From: Clostridia bacterium
GTDB lineage: Bacteria; Bacillota; Clostridia; Oscillospirales; Acutalibacteraceae
Direction: 5' to 3'
DNA: 48,928 nucleotides
NCBI GenBank assembly: GCA_017544665.1
Contig: JAFYDS010000228.1
Coordinates: 1 to 48,928 of the forward strand
In this document: one piece after another, positions 1 through 8,263 of the stretch
Layout of the letters: every line of letters begins with the position of its first letter
Numbering within the stretch: position 1 is the first letter of the stretch
Position numbers and translations under genes: made by a program
Notes under the pieces: model-generated
The model's input: the letters and a program-made list of their open reading frames with translations, nothing else
What the model was told of the DNA's origin: nothing
The model's database searches: none

Positions 1-141
1 AAAGCCGGTCGGGCTCGGCGCAAAGCGCGTTACGCGCGCGCCCTCTTTCAGTTCGCGCGGCGGAAAGCGGCGTTCGAGATCGTCCACCGTTTCCGTTACA
101 TCCGGAAACAGCAGCGCCGCAAGCTGTTGATACTCTGTCAA
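1..141 (-). CDS. gltX: glutamyl-tRNA synthetase, N-terminal 47 codons (partial)
   Basis: The 47 codons run in frame to the window edge, so the rest of the gene lies outside. The translation ends in RVTRFAPSPTGF, the class I signature at the start of the GluRS/GlnRS Rossmann fold (normally followed by HIG or HFG, which binds ATP). The start is a TTG at 141-139 behind AAGGTGAT. An upstream ATG at 173 opens a frame that stops at once, so it was not used. The leader before APSPTG (about 40 residues) matches the long N-terminus of clostridial GluRS. It charges tRNA-Glu in the cytoplasm. It is transcribed divergently from the gene at 329. Confidence 0.88.
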   Translation of the reverse strand, partial: MTEYQQLAALLFPDVTETVDDLERRFPPRELKEGARVTRFAPSPTGF

Positions 142-184
142 ATGATCACCTTCAAATGAGCCTGTTGCTCCATAATGATAGTAT

Positions 185-213
185 ATTATCTCAAATTTTC
201 CTTAAAAACGCAA
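185..213 (-). promoter_or_regulatory. sigma-A promoter for gltX
   Basis: On the minus strand, TTGCGT (213-208) and GATAAT (190-185) are separated by 17 nt. It lies about 45 nt upstream of the TTG start of gltX. Confidence 0.6.
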
Positions 214-264
214 TAGATAAAACAGATTTTTTGAAAATATTGCGCTTCACGCGCGGCGGTTCTC

Positions 265-294
265 TTGCATTTTCCCGCCGCGATGTGCTATACT
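265..294 (+). promoter_or_regulatory. sigma-A promoter for the TIGR00300 gene
   Basis: TTGCAT (265-270) and TATACT (289-294) with an 18-nt spacer, about 35 nt upstream of the start at 329. With the gltX promoter it makes a divergent pair in the 187-nt gap. Confidence 0.7.
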
Positions 295-328
295 AAAGTG
301 AAAAATCGAGATGAAAGAGGTTGAAGTC

Positions 329-1405
329 ATGCAATTCCCGCAGTTTTTACCGCCGGATTTCAACAAAGAACCGTTTTTGTCCGCGCCGGACGTCAGCACC
401 GAACCGGCGGGCGACGGCTATCTGCCCGAGCAGTTTTACGCCACGACGATCTACCCGGAATATTTCAAGATAAACGGCGAATGGAAGCTGCTGCGGCAAA
501 GCCGGATGGACTGCGCCGTTGTGATTCAGGACGGCGTGCCGGTCGTGACCGAGCCGCGGCGCGTCCAGAAGGGCGACGCGGTCGTCGTCGGACGCAAAGA
601 CGACGGCTCGACGGGCGTCTATGTCCACGCGGACTGCTTCTCTTCCGAGGAGGAGAAGGGCGGCAGCTCCACGTTCGCGTTCCGTACCGGCCAGTCGCGC
701 GAGACCTCGTTTTCGCGGGAGTACGACCAGCTCTATGACATTCTGCGCCACGACCGCGACCACGGCTATATCGTCTGGGTGCTCGGTCCCGCCTGCGTCT
801 TCGATAACGACAGCCGCAGCGCGATGGCAAAGCTGATCGAGCGCGGCTACTGCGACTGCCTTTTCGCGGGCAACGCCCTCGCGACGCACGACCTCGAGGC
901 GGCGCTGTTCCACACCGGGCTCGGGCAGGACATCTACACCAAAAAGCTGATCGAAAACGGACACTACCACCATCTGCACACGATCAACCTCGTCCGCAAG
1001 GCCGGCTCGATCGCGCAGTTTTTACAGGACTACGACCTGCACACGGGCGTCATGCACGCGCTGACGACGAAGAATATTCCCTATGTGCTCGCCGGCTCGA
1101 TCCGCGATGACGGACCGCTGCCCGAGGTGATCCCCAATGTTTATGAAGCGCAGAACGCGATGCGCGCCCACACGCGCAAGGCGACGACGGTGATCTGTCT
1201 CGCGACGCAGCTGCACACGATCGCCACGGGCAACATGACCCCCGCCTACTGCGAAACGGACGGCGTGATCCGTCCGGTGTATATCTACTCCGTGGATATC
1301 TCCGAATTTGCCGTCAACAAGCTGCACGACCGCGGTTCCCTGTCGGTCAAGGGGCTTGTCACGAATATCCAGGACTTCCTGGTACATCTCGAAAGGAATC
1401 TGTAA
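329..1405 (+). CDS. TIGR00300-family protein (LOR/SDH-type; ornithine cyclodeaminase-like)
   Basis: This 358-residue protein matches the TIGR00300 family: an N-terminal beta region with RMDCAVV and GDAVVVGR, then a Rossmann-like part with GPACVF, LFAGNALATHDLEAALF, GHYHHLHTINLVRKAGSIA and YVLAGSIRDDGPLPEVI, all family hallmarks. Archaeal members are ornithine cyclodeaminases (ornithine to proline plus ammonia); in cyanobacterial AgrE/ArgZ the same domain follows an arginine dihydrolase domain, which is absent here. ATG 329 was chosen over ATG 311 because AAAGAGG lies 8 nt before it and overlaps the earlier start. The carrier gene begins 3 nt after the stop, so the two are probably co-transcribed and act on one amino-acid substrate. 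That substrate is inferred, not seen. Confidence 0.82.
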   Translation: MQFPQFLPPDFNKEPFLSAPDVSTEPAGDGYLPEQFYATTIYPEYFKINGEWKLLRQSRMDCAVVIQDGVPVVTEPRRVQKGDAVVVGRKDDGSTGVYVHADCFSSEEEKGGSSTFAFRTGQSRETSFSREYDQLYDILRHDRDHGYIVWVLGPACVFDNDSRSAMAKLIERGYCDCLFAGNALATHDLEAALFHTGLGQDIYTKKLIENGHYHHLHTINLVRKAGSIAQFLQDYDLHTGVMHALTTKNIPYVLAGSIRDDGPLPEVIPNVYEAQNAMRAHTRKATTVICLATQLHTIATGNMTPAYCETDGVIRPVYIYSVDISEFAVNKLHDRGSLSVKGLVTNIQDFLVHLERNL

Positions 1406-1408
1406 CCG

Positions 1409-2875
1409 ATGGATGAAACAAAAACAACGCAAAAGAATGACGCGGAACTCGGCTTATCCCTGAATAAGAAGACCATGCTGGCCATCACGCTCGTGCTGGT
1501 CGCCATTCTCGTGTTCGTCGGCGTATTGACGCAGGTGCTGCAGCGCGGCGAATATGACATGACCACGATCGACGGTCACGAAGCGATCGTGAACGGGACC
1601 TATCACGAGATGGATTACAAGATGGAGATCTGGAAGATCGCCCTGTCGCCGATCCTTTGCTTTACCAGCAGTCAGGCGACCACAGGCATCGCGATCATCC
1701 TCATCATCTTCTTCATCGGCGGCTCGTTCCTGATCTTGGACAAGGTCGGCGTGCTGCAGTATATCATGGCGTCGCTGATCCACCGGTTCCGGAACCGCAA
1801 GTATCTGCTGATGGCGATCGTGATCTTCGTCTGCATGGCGCTGTCTTCCACGGCGGGTATCCTCGAAGAATCGCTGACGCTGGTACCGATCGCCGTTGCC
1901 GTCGCGCTGGCGCTCGGGTGGGACTCGCTGGTCGGCCTCGGGATCAGTCTCGTCGCCGTGGCGTGGGGCTTCACGGCCGCCACGTTCAACCCGTTCAACG
2001 TCGTCACGGTCCAGAAGCTGGCGGGGCTGCCGGTGTTCTCCGGCTTGTGGCTGCGTCTGCTGGTCTTTATCGGCGTTTACGCGATCTTGTTCCTCTTCCT
2101 GTTCCTCTATGCCAGACGGATCGAAAAGCACCCCGAGCGCTCGATCGTCTATGAAAGCGACCGCGCGCTGCACGAAAAATACACCATCAGCGATATCGAC
2201 ACGGTGCTGGCAAATCATACCGTACGCAAGGGCATGCGCGCGTTCCTCATCTGCATGGGGCTCGATATGCTGTTCATCCTGTTCGACTTTGTCTTCTCGC
2301 TCGGCGGGATGCTGTCGCTGCCCGCGATGGCGATCCTCTTCACGACGGGCGCGCTGCTCGCCGGCTATTTCACCGGGCTGCGCGGCAAGGCGCTGTTCAA
2401 GAGCTTTTTGCAGGGCGCGAAGACGATCGCCCCGGCGATCCCGCTGATCGTGTTCGTTCTCGCGATCTCCTACATCCTCAACGAGGGCAAGATCATGCAC
2501 ACGATCTTGTTCCACGTCTATAACGTGATGGAGGGGCTGTCCCCGTTCACGGCGATCCTGCTGCTGTTCGGCGTGATCGCGCTGCTCGAGTTCTTCATCG
2601 GCTCCGGCACGGCGAAGGCGTTTCTGATTATGCCGCTCGTGGCGCCGCTGAGCGACCTTGTCGGCATCACACGTCAAAGCGTCGTCACGACGTTCTGTCT
2701 CGCGGACGGCTTCACCAATCTGCTCTACCCGACGAGCGGGATCATGATCATCGCGATCGGTCTCGTCGGCGTCTCCTACGGAAAGTGGCTGCGCTGGTCG
2801 TGGAAGCTGTTCCTCGCGGAGTTCGCGCTGTCGGCGCTCGTCATGCTCGGCATGGTCGCGATACATTATCAGTGA
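1409..2875 (+). CDS. YfcC/DcuC-superfamily carrier
   Basis: A 488-residue polytopic membrane protein with about 12 hydrophobic segments. Typical family features are a soluble loop after TM1 (residues ~35-70), the re-entrant stretch SSTAGILEESLTLVPIAVAV near residue 150 and the matching GSGTAKAFLIMPLVAPLSD near residue 400, as expected for an inverted-repeat ion-transporter fold. Family members carry C4-dicarboxylates or basic amino acids. Coupling to the TIGR00300 gene (3-nt gap, GAAAGGAA as ribosome site) makes an ornithine/arginine-related substrate plausible. A strong terminator follows. The substrate cannot be read from sequence. Confidence 0.8.
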   Translation: MDETKTTQKNDAELGLSLNKKTMLAITLVLVAILVFVGVLTQVLQRGEYDMTTIDGHEAIVNGTYHEMDYKMEIWKIALSPILCFTSSQATTGIAIILIIFFIGGSFLILDKVGVLQYIMASLIHRFRNRKYLLMAIVIFVCMALSSTAGILEESLTLVPIAVAVALALGWDSLVGLGISLVAVAWGFTAATFNPFNVVTVQKLAGLPVFSGLWLRLLVFIGVYAILFLFLFLYARRIEKHPERSIVYESDRALHEKYTISDIDTVLANHTVRKGMRAFLICMGLDMLFILFDFVFSLGGMLSLPAMAILFTTGALLAGYFTGLRGKALFKSFLQGAKTIAPAIPLIVFVLAISYILNEGKIMHTILFHVYNVMEGLSPFTAILLLFGVIALLEFFIGSGTAKAFLIMPLVAPLSDLVGITRQSVVTTFCLADGFTNLLYPTSGIMIIAIGLVGVSYGKWLRWSWKLFLAEFALSALVMLGMVAIHYQ

Positions 2876-2902
2876 AAAAAGCCGCCTGAAGGCGGCTTTT
2901 TT
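2876..2902 (+). terminator. intrinsic terminator of the carrier operon
   Basis: GCCGCC / GGCGGC stem with a TGAA loop, flanked by A6 and T6, directly after the stop codon. Confidence 0.9.
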
Positions 2903-2905
2903 CAG

Positions 2906-3042
2906 CGGTTAGCAGTTAGCTGTTAGCGGTTAGTATCGCGAGAAAAAAGAGGTTATGACAGCAGCCAACTGCCCGCGTTTCATAGACGAAAAAGCGCCCT
3001 GCGGGGCGCTTTTGCTAACTGCTAACTGCTAACAGCTAACAG
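2906..3042. repeat. paired inverted 7-bp arrays (CNGTTAG family)
   Basis: The left arm 2906-2933 is four units of CNGTTAG; the right arm 3015-3042 is four units of CTAACNG, the reverse complement. About 21 of 23 aligned positions can pair. The 80-nt interior holds the terminator of the minus-strand gene. The two converging genes end just outside the arms. Confidence 0.85.
2989..3013 (-). terminator. terminator of the small membrane protein gene
   Basis: AGCGCCC / GGGCGCT stem with A and T runs on both sides. The same hairpin recurs at 42384-42410. Confidence 0.75.
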
Positions 3043-3048
3043 CTCCAC

Positions 3049-3261
3049 CTACGCTGCCCGATCCAACAGCTTCTCCCCTGCCTTCCGTCTGGCGCGGCGC
3101 AGGGCGTGGACGTTCAGGCTCAAGAGCAGCACGAACACTGCACAAAGGGAAATCAGCAGCGTTCTCCCCTGCGGCAGCACAAAGCACAGCAGGGCGAACA
3201 GCACCGCCGCCGCGGCGCAGAGGGCGCACGCAAGTTTCAAAGTCAAAAGCGGTCGTTTCAT
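3049..3261 (-). CDS. small two-TM membrane protein
   Basis: A 70-residue protein with two hydrophobic stretches, about residues 8-30 (ACALCAAAAVLFALLCFVL) and 34-52, and a basic C-terminus (RRARRKAGEKLLDRAA), so both ends are probably cytoplasmic. A good ribosome site, AAGGAAG, lies 7 nt before the ATG, and a TATACT hexamer (3298-3293) sits about 30 nt upstream. Function unknown. It is monocistronic, convergent with the carrier and divergent from marR. Confidence 0.65.
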   Translation of the reverse strand: MKRPLLTLKLACALCAAAAVLFALLCFVLPQGRTLLISLCAVFVLLLSLNVHALRRARRKAGEKLLDRAA

Positions 3262-3414
3262 CTTATCGCTTCCTTTCTTCTTTTATGGTTCGAGTATAGC
3301 GCCCGATCGTTTCCTTCCTGTGGCAAAAGCGCAACCTTTTTGAAAACGAAATATGATCCGACTGTGAACGGCTATTCCCCTTTCAGTATGCGCGATTGTG
3401 GAAAAACCATACCA

Positions 3415-3449
3415 TTAAGTACTCGATGATTCATTCGGCGTGTACTTAA
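3415..3449. promoter_or_regulatory. candidate MarR operator (8-bp inverted repeat)
   Basis: TTAAGTAC (3415-3422) and its exact reverse complement GTACTTAA (3442-3449) are 19 nt apart and end 3 nt before the -35 box of marR. The position fits autoregulation. The long centre-to-centre spacing (27 bp) is unusual for one MarR dimer. Confidence 0.5.
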
Positions 3450-3452
3450 CGC

Positions 3453-3481
3453 TTGACAAACCGGAAAACGCGGCGTATAAT
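3453..3481 (+). promoter_or_regulatory. sigma-A promoter of marR-ABC operon
   Basis: Consensus TTGACA (3453-3458) and TATAAT (3476-3481) with a 17-nt spacer. Confidence 0.9.
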
Positions 3482-3490
3482 AACCTTAAA

Positions 3491-3527
3491 CAGTTCGATG
3501 GCTAACAGTTCGTTCGCGGACAGTTCG
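3491..3527 (+). repeat. three CAGTTCG repeats at 15-nt steps in the marR leader
   Basis: CAGTTCG occurs at 3491, 3506 and 3521, exactly 15 nt apart, between the -10 box and the ribosome site. It could be a leader-binding or protein-binding site; the role is unknown. Confidence 0.6.
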
Positions 3528-3559
3528 CTGCCGAACAACAAAGCGAAAGAAGGGATCCC

Positions 3560-4027
3560 ATGCCGCAAAAGGACTATATTGCCTTTGAGCTGCACAAGAC
3601 CTCGCGCTGTATCAAACGCTATCTCGACCGGCAGACGCAAAAAAGCTGCGCAGACGGGCTGACCGGCACCCACGGGTGGGCGATCGCCTATTTCTACGAC
3701 CACCGGGATGAGGACGTCTTTCAGCGCGATTTTGAAAAGGCGTGCAACATCCGCCGCTCGACGGCGACGAGCATCTTGCAGCTGATGGAAAAAAACGGGC
3801 TGATCGTGCGCGAGAGCGTCCCCTACGACGCCCGGCTCAAAAAGATCACCCTGACCGAAAAGGCGCTGTTATTGCACCGGCAGATCGACACGGCGTTCGA
3901 CGAGCTGGAAGACAAGCTGCGCGCCAGTTTGAACGAGCGGGAGCTTTCTTGCTTCTTCTCGGTATTGCAAAAGATTCAAAAGGAGGTGGACGTCGATGAT
4001 CAAACGGCTCAGCCGGTGCGTCCGTGA
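3560..4027 (+). CDS. MarR-family transcriptional regulator
   Basis: A 155-residue winged-helix repressor. The recognition helix and wing region is visible at about residues 65-105 (RRSTATSILQLMEKNGLIVRE, then PYDARLKKITLTEKA). N- and C-terminal helices would form the dimer interface. The ribosome site is AAGAAGGGA. Its last 32 nt overlap the first ABC gene, whose AGGAGGTG site lies inside marR, so the three genes form one coupled operon. It is likely a local repressor of the exporter that responds to a transported or toxic ligand, as known for MarR-ABC operons. The ligand is unknown. Confidence 0.85.
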   Translation: MPQKDYIAFELHKTSRCIKRYLDRQTQKSCADGLTGTHGWAIAYFYDHRDEDVFQRDFEKACNIRRSTATSILQLMEKNGLIVRESVPYDARLKKITLTEKALLLHRQIDTAFDELEDKLRASLNERELSCFFSVLQKIQKEVDVDDQTAQPVRP

Positions 4028-5741
4028 ATATAAACGCGCGTCGATCCTGACGCCGCTGTTCGTCTCGCTCGAAGTCGTGATGGAAGTGCTGATCCCCTAT
4101 TACATGGGCAAGCTCCTCGACCTCGGCGTGACCGTCGGCGATATGTCTTATATCCTGAAATCGGGCGGCATTCTCGTCGTCTTCTGTGTGCTGTCGCTGA
4201 CCTTCGGCGTGCTCTCGGGCAAAAACGCCGCCACGGCGTCGGCGGGCTTCGCGCGCAATCTCCGCCACGATATGTTCTACAACGTACAAAGTTATTCGTT
4301 CTCCAACATCGACCGCTTTTCGGTGGCGTCGCTCGTCACGCGGCTGACGACGGACGTGACAAACTTACAGAACGCCTATCAGATGATCATCCGCATCGCG
4401 GTGCGCTCGCCGATGATGCTGGTCTTTTCGCTCGTAATGGCGTTCCGCGTCAACCACCGGCTGTCGCTGATCTTCCTGTGTGTACTGCCGCTGCTGGCGC
4501 TGGGCCTCGCGCTGATCGTCCGCAACGCGCACCCGATCTTTGAGCGCGTGTTCAAAACCTACGACGTGCTCAACCGCGTCGTCTCGGAAAACCTCCACGG
4601 CATCCGCGTGGTGAAGGCGTTCGTCCGCGAAAAGCACGAGACCGAAAAGTTCAACACCGTCTCGGAAAAGATCTACAAAGACTTCGTCTCGGCGGAAAAG
4701 CTGCTCGCGCTCAACGCGCCGCTGATGCAGTTTTCGTCCTACGCGACGATGCTGTTGATCTCGTGGTTCGGCGCGCATCTGATCTACGCGAGCGGCAACA
4801 TCCCCGACCAGGGCATGACCACCGGCGACCTGGTGATCCTGATCTCCTATTCGATGCAGATCCTCTCCACATTGATGATGCTCTCGATGATCTTCGTCAT
4901 GCTCACGCTTTCGAAGGCGTCGGCGCAGCGCATCTACGAGGTGCTGGACGAAACGAGCGACCTGCACAACCCCGCCCAGCCGGTTACACAAGTCGAGGAC
5001 GGCAGCATCGTGTTCGACCACGTCAGCTTCTCCTACGCGGGCGACAAAGACAAGCTCTGTCTCAAGGACGCCTCGTTCCGGATCGAAAGCGGACAGACGG
5101 TCGGCATCCTCGGCGCGACGGGCGCGGGCAAATCGACGCTCGTGCAGCTGATCCCGCGGCTGTATGACGCGACCGAAGGGACGGTCACTGTCGGCGGCGT
5201 CGACGTCCGCGACTACGACCTCGACACCCTGCGCAGCAAGGTGGCGATGGTGCTGCAAAAGAACGTCCTGTTTTCCGGGACGATCAAAGAGAACCTCCGC
5301 TGGGGCAACGAAGACGCGACGGATGAAGAACTCGAGGAAGCCTGCCGGCTCGCGCAGGCGGACGAATTCATCCGCACCTTCCCGGACGGTTACGACACCC
5401 ATATCGAACAGGGCGGCGCCAACGTCTCCGGCGGACAAAAGCAGAGACTCTGCATCGCGCGGTCCATTCTTCAGAAGCCGAAGATCCTGATCCTCGACGA
5501 CTCCACCAGCGCGGTGGATACCAAGACCGACGCGCTGATCCGCCGCGCGTTCCGCCAGAGCATTCCCGACACGACCAAGATCATCATCGCCCAGCGCGTC
5601 TCCTCCGTGGAGCACGCGGACCAGATCATCGTCCTCGAAGACGGGCGGATCGACGCGATCGGGACGCACGAAACCCTGCTCGCGTCCAACAAGATCTACA
5701 AAGAAGTCTATGATTCCCAGACGAAGGGAGGCGCGCATTAA
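3996..5741 (+). CDS. heterodimeric ABC exporter half-transporter, degenerate-site subunit
   Basis: A 581-residue type IV ABC half-exporter: six-TM domain (residues ~1-320) and nucleotide-binding domain with Walker A GATGAGKST (~373), signature VSGGQ (~477) and Walker B ILILDDS (~498). The residue after the Walker B Asp is Asp instead of the catalytic Glu. That is the known mark of the non-catalytic partner in heterodimers such as BmrC/YheI and TM287. It starts inside marR behind AGGAGGTG, and its stop overlaps the next ATG (TAATG). It probably exports drugs, lipids or peptides together with the next gene product. Confidence 0.9.
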   Translation: MIKRLSRCVREYKRASILTPLFVSLEVVMEVLIPYYMGKLLDLGVTVGDMSYILKSGGILVVFCVLSLTFGVLSGKNAATASAGFARNLRHDMFYNVQSYSFSNIDRFSVASLVTRLTTDVTNLQNAYQMIIRIAVRSPMMLVFSLVMAFRVNHRLSLIFLCVLPLLALGLALIVRNAHPIFERVFKTYDVLNRVVSENLHGIRVVKAFVREKHETEKFNTVSEKIYKDFVSAEKLLALNAPLMQFSSYATMLLISWFGAHLIYASGNIPDQGMTTGDLVILISYSMQILSTLMMLSMIFVMLTLSKASAQRIYEVLDETSDLHNPAQPVTQVEDGSIVFDHVSFSYAGDKDKLCLKDASFRIESGQTVGILGATGAGKSTLVQLIPRLYDATEGTVTVGGVDVRDYDLDTLRSKVAMVLQKNVLFSGTIKENLRWGNEDATDEELEEACRLAQADEFIRTFPDGYDTHIEQGGANVSGGQKQRLCIARSILQKPKILILDDSTSAVDTKTDALIRRAFRQSIPDTTKIIIAQRVSSVEHADQIIVLEDGRIDAIGTHETLLASNKIYKEVYDSQTKGGAH

Positions 5742-7657
5742 TGGCACAGGCACAACCCAGACCGATGCCGCGCGGACAGAACTTCCGCGGCGTCCCGAAG
5801 CAAAAGGTCAAAAAAGGCACCGTCAAACGGCTGCTGCGTGAGATCACGCACGGCAACCTGCTGCGCCTGTCGCTCGTGGTACTCTGTATCGGCGTCACCG
5901 CGGCGGCGAGCGTCTCCGCTTCTCTCTTCCTCAAATCGCTGATCAACGACTATATCCTGCCCCTCGTACAGCGGCAGACGGGCGACTTCCGGCCGCTCTT
6001 CGGCGCGCTTTGCAAAATGGCGGCGATCTACCTTGCCGGCGTGCTCGCGGTCTATGTCCAGAACCGGACGATGGCTGTCGTCGCGCAGGGCGTCCTCAAG
6101 AAGATCCGCAACGAGATGTTCGCCCACATGCAGACGCTCCCGATCCGCTACTTTGACCGGCGGACCCACGGCGACGTGATGAGCCACTACACGAACGACG
6201 CCGACACCCTGCGCCAGATGATCTCGCAGACCGTTCCGCAGACGATCTCCTCGTTTGTAACGGTGGTCGCGGTGTTTATCTCGATGGTCGCGACCTCGTG
6301 GCATCTGACGATCTTCGTGATCCTCTTTATCGCGTTCATGTTCTTCGTCACGGGCAAGGTCGCCGGCCAGTCGGGCAAGTACTTTGTCAAGCAGCAAAAG
6401 GCGATCGGCGACGTCAACGGCTATATCGAAGAGATGATGAACGGCCAGAAAGTCGTCAAAGTCTTTTGCCGCGAAGAGCGGGTCAAGGCGGACTTCGACC
6501 AGAAAAACGAGGAGCTGTATGAGAACACGAAGCAGGCGAACCGCTTCGCCAACAACCTCGGGCCGATCAACAACAACCTCGGTCATCTCCAGTACGTCCT
6601 CGTCGCGATCCTCGGCGGCGTTCTCGCCACACGGGGCATCGGCGGGCTGAACCTCGGCGCGGTGGCGTCGTTCATGCAGCTCTCGCGGTCGTTTGTCATG
6701 CCGATCAACCAGTTCTCGCAGCAGCTCAACGCCGTCGTGATGGCGATGGCGGGCGCGGAGAGAATATTCGACCTGATGGACGAGCAGCCGGAACAGGACG
6801 ACGGCTATGTGACGCTCGTCAACGCCGAAAAGAAAGACGGCGTCCTCACAGAGACCGACCGCCACACCGGTATGTGGGCGTGGAAGCACCCGCACGGCGA
6901 CGGCACCGTGACCTATACGGAACTGAAAGGCGAAGTGCGGATGTTCGACGTGGACTTCGCCTATATCGAGGGCAAGACGGTCCTGCACAACATCAGCCTT
7001 TACGCGGAGCCGGGACAGAAGGTCGCCTTTGTCGGCGCGACGGGCGCGGGCAAGACGACGATCACGAACCTCATCAACCGCTTCTATGACATCGCGGACG
7101 GCAAGATCCGCTACGACGGGATCAACATCAACAAGATCAGGAAGAGCGACCTGCGCCGCTCGCTGGGGATCGTCTTACAGGACGTCAACCTGTTCACCGG
7201 CACGGTGAAGGAGAACATCCGCTACGGCAACCTCGACGCGACGGACGAGCAGATCATCGACGCGGCGAAGAAGGCGAACGCCCACGGCTTCATCTCCCGC
7301 CTGCCGGAGGGCTACGACACGATGCTGACGAGTAACGGCGCGAACCTCTCGCAGGGACAGAGACAATTGATTTCGATCGCGCGCGCCGCCGTCGCCGACC
7401 CGCCGGTGATGATCCTCGATGAAGCGACGTCCTCGATCGACACGCGCACCGAAGCGCTGGTCCAGAAGGGTATGGACGCGCTGATGAAGGGACGGACGGT
7501 CTTCGTGATCGCCCACCGCCTTTCCACCGTCCAGAACGCAGACGTCATCATGGTCCTCGACCACGGCCGCATCATCGAGCGCGGCACGCACGAGATGCTG
7601 ATCGCGGAAGGCGGCACGTATGCGAAGCTGTATCAGGGCGCGTTTGAGCTCGAATAG
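5741..7657 (+). CDS. heterodimeric ABC exporter half-transporter, catalytic subunit
   Basis: A 638-residue partner of the preceding gene. It has an extended N-terminus, six TM segments, an inserted ~40-residue segment between the TM and ATPase domains (TETDRHTGMWAWKHPHG), Walker A GATGAGKTT (~432), signature LSQGQ (~535) and Walker B VMILDEATSS with the catalytic Glu (~556). The pair therefore has one competent and one degenerate ATP site, like BmrCD. It overlaps the previous stop by 1 nt. The operon ends at the terminator at 7671. Confidence 0.9.
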   Translation: MAQAQPRPMPRGQNFRGVPKQKVKKGTVKRLLREITHGNLLRLSLVVLCIGVTAAASVSASLFLKSLINDYILPLVQRQTGDFRPLFGALCKMAAIYLAGVLAVYVQNRTMAVVAQGVLKKIRNEMFAHMQTLPIRYFDRRTHGDVMSHYTNDADTLRQMISQTVPQTISSFVTVVAVFISMVATSWHLTIFVILFIAFMFFVTGKVAGQSGKYFVKQQKAIGDVNGYIEEMMNGQKVVKVFCREERVKADFDQKNEELYENTKQANRFANNLGPINNNLGHLQYVLVAILGGVLATRGIGGLNLGAVASFMQLSRSFVMPINQFSQQLNAVVMAMAGAERIFDLMDEQPEQDDGYVTLVNAEKKDGVLTETDRHTGMWAWKHPHGDGTVTYTELKGEVRMFDVDFAYIEGKTVLHNISLYAEPGQKVAFVGATGAGKTTITNLINRFYDIADGKIRYDGININKIRKSDLRRSLGIVLQDVNLFTGTVKENIRYGNLDATDEQIIDAAKKANAHGFISRLPEGYDTMLTSNGANLSQGQRQLISIARAAVADPPVMILDEATSSIDTRTEALVQKGMDALMKGRTVFVIAHRLSTVQNADVIMVLDHGRIIERGTHEMLIAEGGTYAKLYQGAFELE

Positions 7658-7670
7658 TGCGCAGTGCACA

Positions 7671-7694
7671 GAAGCCGCCTTCGGGCGGCTTTTT
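7671..7694 (+). terminator. terminator of the marR-ABC operon
   Basis: GCCGCC / GGCGGC stem with TTCG loop and T5. The core is identical to the terminator at 11547-11573, and both run straight into 7-bp arrays. Confidence 0.88.
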
Positions 7695-8034
7695 CAGTGT
7701 GCAGTGTGCAGTGTGCAGTTGAATGCGAAATGACGCCGTAGCGCCGACCAATGGTCGGCTGTTATTATGCACACGTTTCGTAGTCGCCGCCTATCAGGCG
7801 GCTAAAACCGCCAACCGTCCGCACCCGTTCGGCTGCGTTTTGTGTGTTGTGTGTTGCGTTTTGCGTTTTGCGTATTGCGTTTTGCGTTTTGCGTAGCGCC
7901 GACCAATGGTCGGCTGCGTGCTGGGTGTTGCGTTTTGCGTGTTGCGTAGTCGCCGCCTATCAGGCGGCTAAAACGACCCATCCATCCTCGCCCCAGTCGG
8001 CTGATAGCCGACGACTACGGGTCACTGTTTGTTT
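7695..8034. repeat. gene-free repeat cluster: 7-bp arrays and REP-like hairpins
   Basis: No gene is seen in this stretch. It holds three GTGCAGT units (7699-7719); nine TGCGTNN-type units in phase (7834-7896) and five more (7915-7949); two copies of a hairpin GTAGCGCC-GACCAATGGTC-GGC (7738-7761, 7893-7916); and three copies of a second hairpin family with core CCTATCAGG or GCTGATAGC (7780-7808, 7946-7974, and reversed at 7995-8018). A fourth copy of the second family is at 19861-19886. Both hairpins start at a GTAG that closes a 7-bp array. Confidence 0.8.
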
Positions 8035-8052
8035 AACGCGATGATTTCAATT

Positions 8053-8262
8053 GTTACCGTTACCAGCATGCGTTACCAGCGCGTTACCAGCTGGTTAAAC
8101 TGTATTTTTATCATTTTCTTTTTAAAGTCTTTTTCTTCAAAAACAGGATAGCTGGTAACAGTAAGGTCTATAAACCCCATAACAGTGCGGTTTTCAGCGT
8201 CCCGGTTGCGTTACCAGCGCGTTACCGGCGCGTTACCAGCGTGTTACCAGTGCGTTACCAGC
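8053..8262. repeat. 11-bp iteron-like repeats flanking an AT-rich segment
   Basis: Five head-to-tail copies of GCGTTACCAGC or one-base variants occupy 8208-8262, ending 1 nt from the stop codon of the VapE gene. Two tandem copies (8070-8091), a partial (8057-8067) and a reversed half-copy (~8152) lie on the other side of an AT-rich stretch (8098-8150). The layout of helicase gene, iterons and AT-rich DNA resembles a plasmid or satellite replication origin. Confidence 0.6.
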
Positions 8263-8263
8263 A

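Noticed and set aside
5487..5520. Walker B Asp-Asp in the first ABC subunit as a damaging mutation
   Set aside because: This is the normal state of the non-catalytic partner in heterodimeric exporters.
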